From Chrysomallon squamiferum (taxonomy: Eukaryota; Mollusca; Gastropoda; Neomphalida; Peltospiridae): a stretch of DNA of 64,000 bases. The notes beneath the pieces were generated by a model. The model saw nothing but the letters and a program-made list of their open reading frames with translations, did no database searches and was not told where the DNA came from. Shown one piece after another: positions 50,590 to 64,000 of the stretch (positions are counted from its first letter, which is position 1; each line of letters opens with the position of its first letter). The translations under genes and the position numbers were made by a program. The DNA lies in the NCBI GenBank assembly GCA_012295275.1, contig CM022666.1:8530423-8594422 (forward strand). Reading direction: 5' to 3'.

Positions 50590-53500
50590 GCTGTTCATGT
50601 TGTTGTGGGTTTTTTGGGGGGTTTTGGGGTTTTTTGTCACGGAATAGTTTTAGTCAGTTGTCAGCTTTATTCAAGAATATATATCTGGGTTTCACTTTTT
50701 TCTTCTTTTTTTTTAATTCTAGGACGAACTCAGAATTGTGAGTAGTACTTAAAACATTAACTGTTTTATTGTATTCTACATCTATTTATTATTCAACACA
50801 ATCCACCTGACAAGATACCATCAAAGCAGGAAGAAAGAGGGAAAGACTGAAGACATCCTCCAACACACACATACTATTTACCTATTTATCTATATATCCA
50901 TCTATATCTTCTATCTGTCTATTTTTTCTTCCTTTCTTTCTTTCTTTCTTTATATTTATTGTGTATAATTATTATAACTGTTATTATATGCCATGTGAAA
51001 GTATTAGCTATAATTTCACCACACAGCAATTTGTTGTTTAATTTTTGGTTTTTGTATTTTTCACATTCATTTTGTTAGAAGTGTTTAAAATAATATTTTA
51101 TTAAATGTGACCTGGTTAAACTGAACTAACACTGAAAAGGTTACAGAATTTTACGTTTTGCTGGAAAATACTACATTCATATTTTATCTTCAAATCAAAG
51201 GGGCAAGCAAGCTGAGGTACCAATAAATAAATACATTTTTGTTTTGAATTCTTTTTTGTTTTTTTTCTTTTGATTTAATTTTTCGGCTTTATCCTTTTAT
51301 TCAAGATGATCCCAACGCCGAATACAGACGAATGGCTAGACGAACATCGGTTCCATTTGAACTGGCACCACCCGCAACAGGTATGTAATACAGTAACCAT
51401 TTAATTTTAAATTGCAACAATTTATTACTCATCTCAGCTCATTTCACAAGACACCAAGTCAAGGGTGAAAGAAAAAAGGAAAGATTGAAGATTCTCTCAC
51501 CAGCTAACAGTGTCGATCTATCTCTCTATGTATGTTCATTTATATTTATTGTTGTATAATTATTACAGATAAAAATTATTAGTATATGACTGGTGATAGT
51601 ATTAGGCACAGTTTGATTTGTTTTCCCATATTATTTCTCCTTGTTGATGTAATTATTAACAATTGTTTAAATTTGTTATTCTTTTTTTGAAATGAAATGA
51701 TTTTCCAAAATGTTTTTCTTTTTTGATAAAATTATTAATAACTTTTATTTGTTTATTCATACAGCGCTGACAAACCAATAAATAAACACATTTTTGTTTT
51801 GGATGTGTTTTTTTTTGTTTTTTTTTTTGTTGTTGTTTTTTTAAATTTAATTTTTCGGCTTTATCCTTTTGTTCAAGAGAGTACCGATACCGATACCGAT
51901 ACCAACCCCCAGTACAGACGATTAGCTAGACGAACATCGGTTCCATTTAAACTGGCACCACCCTTTACAAGTATGTAATACAGTAACCATTTCATTTTAA
52001 ATTGCAACAATTTATTATTCATCTCAGCTCATTTCACAAGACACCAAGTCAAGGGTGAAAGAAAAAAGGAAAGATTGAAGATTCTCTCACCAGCTAACAG
52101 TGTCGATCTATCTCTCCATCTATGTTTATTTATATTTATTATTGTATAATTATTACAGATAAAAATTATTAGTATATGACTGGTGATAGTATTAGGCACA
52201 ACTTGATTTGTTTTCCCATATTATTTCTCCTTGTTGATGTAATTAAAAACAATCTTTTTAAAAAAAATTCTTTTTTTTAAATAAAATGTTTTTCCCAATT
52301 TGTTTTCTTTTTTGATAAAATTATTAATAACTTTTATTCTTTTATTCATACAGCGCTGACAGATGAGGGTAAGTAGTACTTACGAATTAACAATTTATTT
52401 TAAGCTACTTCTATTTATTACTCAGCCCAATTCGCTTTCTAAGACACTGTCAAAGGAAGAAGTAGGAGGGAAAGATCGAAGAAGTACAGGCTGGACGACA
52501 TCAAGGAAAAAGCTGGGCTGAATGCAGACATACCATAGCGAAAAGCAGACAGCAGTTGTCATGGTGACCCTGTTATTATTGTCTTGGGTCTGACTGTTTG
52601 TTAGTGAAACATATTAGGTCTGTGTATAAGTGCTACATTTCTGTCAAAGGGCACTAAAGGTCAGATTGTTTGTTTTAAAAATAACAGTCACAAAGGTAAC
52701 AATACATATTGCAGAAGCTGAACACTATTCTGTCACCAGATGTATACATTTTATGTTAAGCAAAAATGTCAAATAAATATGTTTACTTCTTTGCTTTGTT
52801 ATATTTCTGATGAGGATAAATTAATGGATACAGCAATAACTTTTAATAAAAATAAAAACAGCTTGACATAATCACTGTTTTTTCTAAAGAATTATTTCTT
52901 AAAAACACCAAATTTATGTATAAAAAAAATATTATGTACCTATCTTTCGTTAAAACAACAATAATAACAATTAAAATGTATAATTACGGTTAAATATATA
53001 TTTATGTGTATATGTAAAAGTGAATATGTATTTGCTGTTTTATTATTATTTTTATTGTGAATATTATTGCTATTTTCCAATTTTTAATTTATATTTTTCT
53101 TATTGAATAATATTAACTTTAATTTTTCAGAACGCATCCGGCGCTTTTTGTTAATGTCCTCTGTCCCATTTCGTAAGTATATTGTTTTAAAATGTTATAT
53201 GTAAAGTGGACGATTAACAAACATTTACCATTTAACTGTAAATTGTATCCATTTATTATTCAACACAATTCTTTATCGAGGTTGGAAGAAAGAGAGAATG
53301 TCCAGCTTAGACGACAACAATGAAAAGAAAGTCTTTCTATCTACTGGAATTATTTTAATTTTTCAGATCGTCCGACACCACCAAGAGAAGTTTATGGTGG
53401 AGGTATGACATTCTGACACTACTGCATATATATACATATATACATACATACACACACACACACATATATATATATACGCACACACAAGAAAATGCTTCAT

Positions 53501-53871
53501 TCTTAGAAAAACAGTATCTCACAAAATATTTCATTTGATTTTTTATTGCAAATATTTAGAATATATGCAAGAAAACATCTGTGTTTTTAAATGAAGAAAG
53601 ATGTTTTATTTATTTTTAAAATGCTGTTGGATATCAGTCAGGGGTATGTAAATGATTTATATAAAATGAAAAAGTTAAATAATATAAAAATTTCAAACGT
53701 TTTTAAAACACAGTATACAGAGCGGTGCAATATATAAGTTTCACATTTAATTTAAAATTATAATTTATTTTAAAACATTAATAATAATATTAATAAAAAA
53801 ATACGCCCAACCACAAAAATACAATAATAAAAAAAAAAAAAAAAAAATAAAAATAATAATAAAAAAAAAAA

Positions 53872-53922
<51 letters not shown>

Positions 53923-54463
53923 AATAAATAAATAATGTGAATATAGCGAAAAGATATATCTTACTATTCACACCACATTCAACATATTATTTAGTTTTTT
54001 GAATAGACTGAATATCCTAAATAATTTATTTTGACAACAAAGAGAGAAAACCGTTTTTCTTTTCCTACGTTCCTTTTATCCCGACCCCAAAAATATCTTT
54101 TCAGAACCTTTTTATGGATTTTACACCTTGAGTCCAGGAGTAATTGCAGGAATCGTCGTCGGATCTGTTTTGGGTGCCACTGTTCTGTCCATTGCGGTCG
54201 TTACATGTTTCAGGTAAATAAAAGCAGAGATGAAATATCATCCCTACCCTTTTCATCCTCCAGAGCGAACACAGACATAGCTAGATACACAAATATATAC
54301 CAGGACATATATATATATATATATATAAAACTTTAGTTTTTAAAAAATATTTAAATTTATTAATATTATTTATTTATTTATTTATTTTTTTTTAACAAGC
54401 TTCCTGCAACCTGGACTTGACTCACGTAAGAGGGAACCTTTCAGTCGTGACCAGAGAGTGTAA
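50304..54463 (+). CDS. T4: small signal-anchored membrane protein lacking TSP1, with duplicated exon
   Basis: Exons: 50304-50364, 50723-50737 (15-nt microexon), 51306-51380, 51878-51970, 52354-52368 (15-nt microexon), 53131-53172, 53367-53402, 54105-54213, 54400-54463; 169 residues. Signal peptide MKSTFKTLFIFIIGLHLIP. Exons 3 and 4 are tandem duplicates encoding RRTSVPF(E/K)LAPP; exon 4 adds a Thr-Asp dipeptide repeat. RFLLMSSVPF, REVYGG, a transmembrane helix (SPGVIAGIVVGSVLGATVLS) and a 22-residue tail follow. Introns are phase 1 until the last (phase 2). A 5' UTR exon piece starts just after the acceptor at about 50274. Closest to T3, exon by exon. Function unknown. Confidence 0.65.
51280..52353 (+). 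repeat. Tandem duplication of exon plus intron within T4
   Basis: The segments around exons 3 and 4 of T4 are nearly identical for about 500 bp, from ttttcggctttatccttttg before the exon through the following intron (catctcagctcatttcacaa, tcaccagctaacagtgtcga) to the tttattcatacagcgctgaca block. The first copy of that last block (about 51756-51780) is a decayed form of the 15-nt exon used at 52354. Confidence 0.9.
53815..53936. repeat. A-rich and (AAT)n microsatellite
   Basis: Poly-A runs, then (AAT)n and (AAAT)n in the last-but-one intron of T4. Tyr/Phe-rich minus-strand frames here are artefacts. Confidence 0.9.
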
Positions 54464-55351
54464 TGTGAAACAGAACAGCAAGACTTTAAGAGTTTAAGAG
54501 ATTTTCAGTAATTAAAATAAAAACAAAGCTCATCAAATTGCGATTTTAACAGTTCTAAATTGTTCAATTTAAAATTTATTGGTATTTTTTTTATGTTGTC
54601 TTTTCTTTCTTTCTTTTTTTTTTTTTTTGATGTTCTTTCTTGAAAATGATTATTTATGCATATTATTATTGTTTTATTTTTCTAATTAGTGAATGTACGA
54701 TTTTGACAAAGCAAACTTAATTTTTTTTCGATTACATTGATTTTTATGAACACAATCAAAAACAATATTTTCGCAGGTAAAATGTATATATGTTTATGAT
54801 AGTATTGTGTCAATATTAACACATTGCTAACTTTTAAGAAATATACTGTTTTCTTCGTGTTTTTTCTTTTTTCTTTTTTTTTCTTTTTGTCATTTGCAAT
54901 TAAAATTCCTAGTTATTCATGATTCCTAGATGTATAATTAAATATGCATTTATTTATTTTTAAATACAGTATAACTATTGACATTTTGTATATATGCAAG
55001 TAACTGTCTAATTTATATCTATCATTAAAGATAAAACTCAGACATTTATGTTAATTAATTAATTAACGTATTCATTATCTGATTAATAAAACAAAATCAA
55101 TTATTTACTTCAAAGTTTGTAATATCTAGCAATGTAAACAAAACCAATCAAAACAAATTGCTTAAACATAAAAATAACATCCGTAATTGAAAGAATTTTG
55201 TTTAATAGTTTCTTGTTGATTAATAAAAACTGACTGTATCATCCTAAGTTTTATTTATTTGTTTGTGCATGTACGTATGTATGCATGTATATATGTATGT
55301 ATGTGTATATGTGTGTTTGTGTGTGTATGTGTGTTTGTGTGTGTTTGTGTG

Positions 55352-55353
<2 letters not shown>
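54464..55353. other. T4 3' region
   Basis: AT-rich sequence following the T4 stop, with a gtgtgt/tatgt microsatellite from about 55262. No further exon seen. Confidence 0.5.

Positions 55354-55412
<59 letters not shown>
55354..55412. repeat. (ATT)n microsatellite
   Basis: About 19 perfect TTA repeats directly after a (GT)n tract. It yields poly-Tyr, poly-Ile, poly-Leu or poly-Asn frames that have no coding support. Confidence 0.95.
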
Positions 55413-55415
<3 letters not shown>

Positions 55416-55604
55416 TTTTTGTTTGGTCAGTTCAGTGTGTATATTATCAGTATGTTCTGCATCCTTTTTCAAAGGAACAACAAACAAAAAACCCCACAAC
55501 AAATGTCTTTCGCTATCCTTTCGCAGTACATATAACATAAATATATGTAATATTTTCCTTTTGCAATGTATTATAACAACTTCTTACAGGTGCTGATTTG
55601 CATA

Positions 55605-56620
55605 ATATATGTTACCTGTTCCTTTTATTACATACATAATAATATAATGTATGTTACCCGTCCCTTTTACTATACACGTAACTACACGATGTATGTTACC
55701 CGTCCCTTTTACTATACACGTAACTACACAATGTATGTTACCCGTCCCTTTTACTATACACGTAACTACACAATGTATGTTACCCGTCCCTTTTACTACA
55801 CGCTTAACTACACAATGTATGTTACCCGTCCCTTTTACTACACGCTTAACTACACAATGTATGTTACCCGTCCCTTTTACTATACACGTAACTACACAAT
55901 GTATGTTACCCGTCCCTTTTACTACACGCTTAACTACACAATGTATGTTACCCGTCCCTTTTACTATACACGTAACTACACAATGTATGTTACCCGTCCC
56001 TTTTACTACACGCTTAACTACACAATGTATGTTACCCGTCCCTTTTACTACACGCTTAACTACACAATGTATGTTACCCGTCCCTTTTACTATACACGTA
56101 ACTACACAATGTATGTTACCCGTCCCTTTTACTACACGCTTAACTACACAATGTATGTTACCCGTCCCTTTTACTACACGCTTAACTACACAATGTATGT
56201 TACCCGTCCCTTTTACTATACACGTAATTACACAATGTATGTTACCCGTCCCTTTTACTACACGCTTAACTACACAATGTATGTTACCCGTCCCTTTTAC
56301 TATACACGTAACTACACAATGTATGTTACCCGTCCCTTTTACTACACGTTAACTACACAATGTATGTTACCCGTCCCTTTTACTACACAACTACACAATG
56401 TATGTTACCCGTCCCTTTTACTATACACGTAACTACACAATGTATGTTACCCGTCCCTTTTACTATACACGTAACTACACAATGTATGTTACTGGTCCCT
56501 TTTACCACACACGTAACAACAACATAATGTATGTTACCCGTCCCTTTTACTACACACGTAACAAGAAAATGTTATCCGTCCTTTTACTACATACGTAACA
56601 ACATACTGTATTTACTACAC
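55605..56620. repeat. 42-bp minisatellite (about 22 units)
   Basis: The unit contains atgtatgttacccgtccctt followed by ttactatacacgtaactacac (type A) or ttactacacgcttaactacac (type B). The core is almost invariant from 55650 to 56350, and units decay at the right end. Because 42 is divisible by three and the unit has no stop in two frames, frames of 288 and 233 codons run through it, with a 14-residue period. No start context, splice signal or non-repetitive flank supports translation. Confidence 0.9.
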
Positions 56621-56629
56621 ACACTGTTT

Positions 56630-57180
56630 AAGCAAAATGACCTTTCTTCGAAGTTTTGTGTGGTAAATTTGGTGGCCATCTTGAAAAATGTCCTCGCCTT
56701 GAATTTTCAAATGGCGAATATCCAAATCTCTGGAGGACAAAAATGCCACATTCATCCTTATATTATAATTATCATAATGAACATGATTTTCTGCTATCCA
56801 ATCCACTATACATGTTATTAAGCCATGCAAGTATTCGACAATCACTATAATGGTGCAAAATCAGAAAAAGTGTGTGTCAGTGAGCTTTAAAAACATTACA
56901 ATCCACTCCAGCAGGCTTGAAAACATAGGAATCCAAACCTAGAATATACAACTCGGACAACTACGAATACCTCCAAGCGAAAAGTGAACTTCGGCAGGTT
57001 AACCTGGCGTCCATCTTGAAAAATGGCAGCCAATTTGTATTTTAAGATGGCCAATGAAGCACCTTTGCTGAGAATACCCCGGAGAACAAATCTGCAAAAT
57101 TATAAAGTGCACGTATTTTTCTATTATCTACTATACTAAATGTGTTTTACTTTTGCAACATGCAATAAAATAAATATAGT
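56630..57180. mobile_element. Possible transposon fragment with aagatggc motifs
   Basis: Contains ggtggccatcttgaaaaatg, gcgtccatcttgaaaaatgg and aagatggccaatga, in direct and inverted orientation, less AT-rich than its neighbours. The motif and its spacing recall the ends of the decayed element at 35196-37660. No coding sequence. Confidence 0.35.
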
Positions 57181-57343
57181 ACAGTTTCTCCTTGGGATGT
57201 TCCATTAATTCAGTTAGGTTGTGACAACACCTACTTAAGAGATAGGAGAAACCGATCATTGAGATGACTCGAGTTATAATTATTTATCTTATATTAAAAA
57301 CATTTATTTATTTATTTATTTATTTGTTTATTTATTATTTCAG

Positions 57344-57409
57344 TCCCGTGAATTATCCGATGACGTAGACGACTTACTGACGTCAGCATGGATTTATTTT
57401 CAAACGAAG
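57344..57409 (+). promoter_or_regulatory. T5 candidate first exon with upstream start codon
   Basis: Bounded by an acceptor-like attatttcag and a GTGAGT donor. It holds ccgatgacgtagacg and a complete TGACGTCA at about 57378-57385. An ATG at 57388 opens a 15-codon frame that, after splicing to 57755, ends at a TGA overlapping the T5 start codon. Confidence 0.5.
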
Positions 57410-57776
57410 GTGAGTATGTGAGGAAATGTCAGATTAAAACAGAAATATTTAATATACGATTTTAAAAACATTTCATAAATTGATTACTGCTACTACTATT
57501 ACTACTACTTGAACTAGTACCTCTATTACTTCTACAGCTATTACTTTTGATAGTATTACGAAGAAATGACAATGTTGACAAATAAATGAATAAAAAAACA
57601 ACAACCCCCCAAAAAAAAACCAATGAAAGTCATAACAATAAAAAAAAAGTAAAATCAAAATTAAAATAAATAAAAGAAAAAAAGAAAAGAAAACAAAATG
57701 AATAAAATAAATGTATAAATCATATTATATAATATACTGGTTTTCTTTATGCAGCTATTTACAATGTGATACAAAA

Positions 57777-61204
<3,428 letters not shown>

Positions 61205-61208
<4 letters not shown>

Positions 61209-61600
61209 ACGGACGTTATCACGTGACGTTACGACATGACGTTATGACGTGACGTTACGTTTTAACTTGATGTGTTTATTTGACGTTACGAGCTAACAGT
61301 ATCGCCTTTCATCATTTTCATAAGTCATTATTTGACTTGAACACAACACAATACTGATTTGACTTCATTACTTGACACTGACGCCCGAAGACATTACGTG
61401 ACAGCTTTTCGCTGTCGTTTGACATTATTACAAGAAGTGGTGACGTAACGGCTTCTTTTGTCAAGTTTTGCTGACGTCATGCTTTGGAGTTTTCGTTTAA
61501 AGTTGATTCAATGATATTTTAGAAGAAATCATGACGATAGTATCGATTGATGTTGTGATTTGATGTCATTCAGTGAAGTCATGATTTTGACGTTTTACTC
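61205..61600 (+). promoter_or_regulatory. Cluster of TGACG/TGACGTTA motifs downstream of T5
   Basis: From the T5 stop onward the sequence repeats short strings such as gtgacgttacg, atgacgtt, ttgacgttacg, ggtgacgtaacgg and ctgacgtcatg. At least eight TGACG(T) cores plus a CACGTG occur in under 300 bp. This lies in the presumed 3' UTR or just beyond it. Confidence 0.45.
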
Positions 61601-61603
61601 AAA

Positions 61604-61634
<31 letters not shown>

Positions 61635-62240
61635 ACAAAATCACAAAAATAAGAATATACAAAAAATAAATAAATAAAAAAATAAAAAATAAAAATAATA
61701 ATAAAATAAAAATGTTTAAAAAATGTTGATATGTATGCTTTCCTTATTATTTTATTAATATAATTTGCTTATTTTTTATTGATATTTTATATTTATATTA
61801 TAAATAAATTAATAAATTAATTATTTAATTAATAACATAAAATAAAATAAAATAAAGTCCAGGATAAAGATATATGGCAATATTCGATGAAAACATCTTT
61901 CTGTTCTTTATTACCTGCAAACACACACATAGATATAGTTCACTCTAATAATCAATCACATTGTAATAGTAACTAAATGCGTTGCCAAGGAAACAATATA
62001 TCGGATGTATTCCATTGCGTCGTCTCTTGCTTCTCCATAAAAGGAATAACAGAACAGCTGCGTAAAACAAATATATATAATAATAATAATAATAATTGTT
62101 ATAATGATAAATACCCACACACGTAATTATAATGTCTAAACTTACTATAGGTGTTAATTAATGCCGGCTTTGTTTAATAAGGTAGAACGAAGGAAAAGTA
62201 TTACTTATTCGAAATGGAAACAATGCTGCTACCATTTTTT
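61601..62240. other. Interval without gene
   Basis: AT-rich and (AAT)n sequence. At 61981-61994 the string GTTGCCAAGGAAAC matches the RFX X-box consensus in both half-sites; whether it is used is unknown. Confidence 0.4.
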
Positions 62241-62321
62241 TGTTCTCCCCCCACAAAGCGACTTAGTGCTCGAATGGTCAGTCATTTCCACTTTGCACTG
62301 GACGATTACTGACCACATGTA

Positions 62322-62364
62322 ATGGGCAAACTTTTCTCTAAGAGATTTCACGCCTACGTTGCAG
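62322..62364 (+). CDS. Possible first coding exon of a further gene
   Basis: ATG in the context tgtaATGG opens MGKLFSKRFHAYVA and reaches a GTATGT donor at 62365 in phase 1. The second-position glycine and basic/hydrophobic start would suit N-myristoylation, as in Arf-like proteins, but no second exon is visible before the window end, so this is speculative. Confidence 0.25.

Positions 62365-64000
<1,636 letters not shown>

Noticed and set aside
55251-55540. Poly-Asn, poly-Tyr, poly-Leu and poly-Ile frames
   Set aside because: Translations of an (ATT)n tract next to (GT)n.
55566-56432. 288-codon plus-strand frame with a 14-residue repeat
   Set aside because: Explained by the 42-bp minisatellite having no stop in that frame; no unique flanking coding sequence.
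55605-56620. Regular repeats as a possible CRISPR array
   Set aside because: Units are contiguous without unique spacers, in a eukaryotic genome; it is a minisatellite.

Overview
The window is AT-rich animal nuclear DNA with long introns, canonical GT-AG splice sites, dense microsatellites and decayed transposons. Intron-rich UAP56-interacting-factor and zinc-finger genes, a lineage-specific cluster of TSP1/transmembrane genes, and transposon proteins typical of marine invertebrates suggest a lophotrochozoan, most likely a mollusc. That assignment is inference. There is one 200-base assembly gap at 8801-9000.

Layout. 1-2.7 kb holds no recognisable gene. 2.7-6.5 kb is a 40-bp minisatellite interrupted by a long-terminal-inverted-repeat element carrying a broken transposase-like gene. 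7.4-9.9 kb has a Tc1-like transposase fragment followed by minisatellite, (GA)n and (TA)n tracts. 13.3-16.6 kb (minus) is a UIF/FYTTD1-like mRNA-export adaptor gene. It lies head-to-head with a seven-exon nine-finger C2H2 zinc-finger gene (17.5-27.2 kb, plus), whose third intron contains a second copy of the long-TIR element.

From 29 to 61 kb there is a same-strand cluster of short genes that I do not find named in any family I know. Each begins with a signal-peptide exon whose donor is GTTTGT. The proteins contain either a single thrombospondin type-1 (TSP1) domain or short Arg/Pro-rich cassettes, then one transmembrane helix and a short tail. Every internal intron is phase 1 up to the transmembrane exon, which ends in phase 2. 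I call the members T1 to T5. T1 and T2 are a segmental duplication whose coding differences all change the amino acid. T2 has no transmembrane exon of its own and could splice into T3. T3 and T4 lack TSP1. T4 has a tandemly duplicated exon. T5 is the cleanest full-length TSP1 member. A second decayed transposon (35.2-37.7 kb) separates T1 from T2, and a 42-bp minisatellite (55.6-56.6 kb) separates T4 from T5. The end of the window (62-64 kb) has a possible first exon of another gene and (GTA)n, (CA/CG)n and (GA)n tracts.

The exon models were assembled by eye from splice sites, reading phase and paralogue comparison. No expression data or database search was available.
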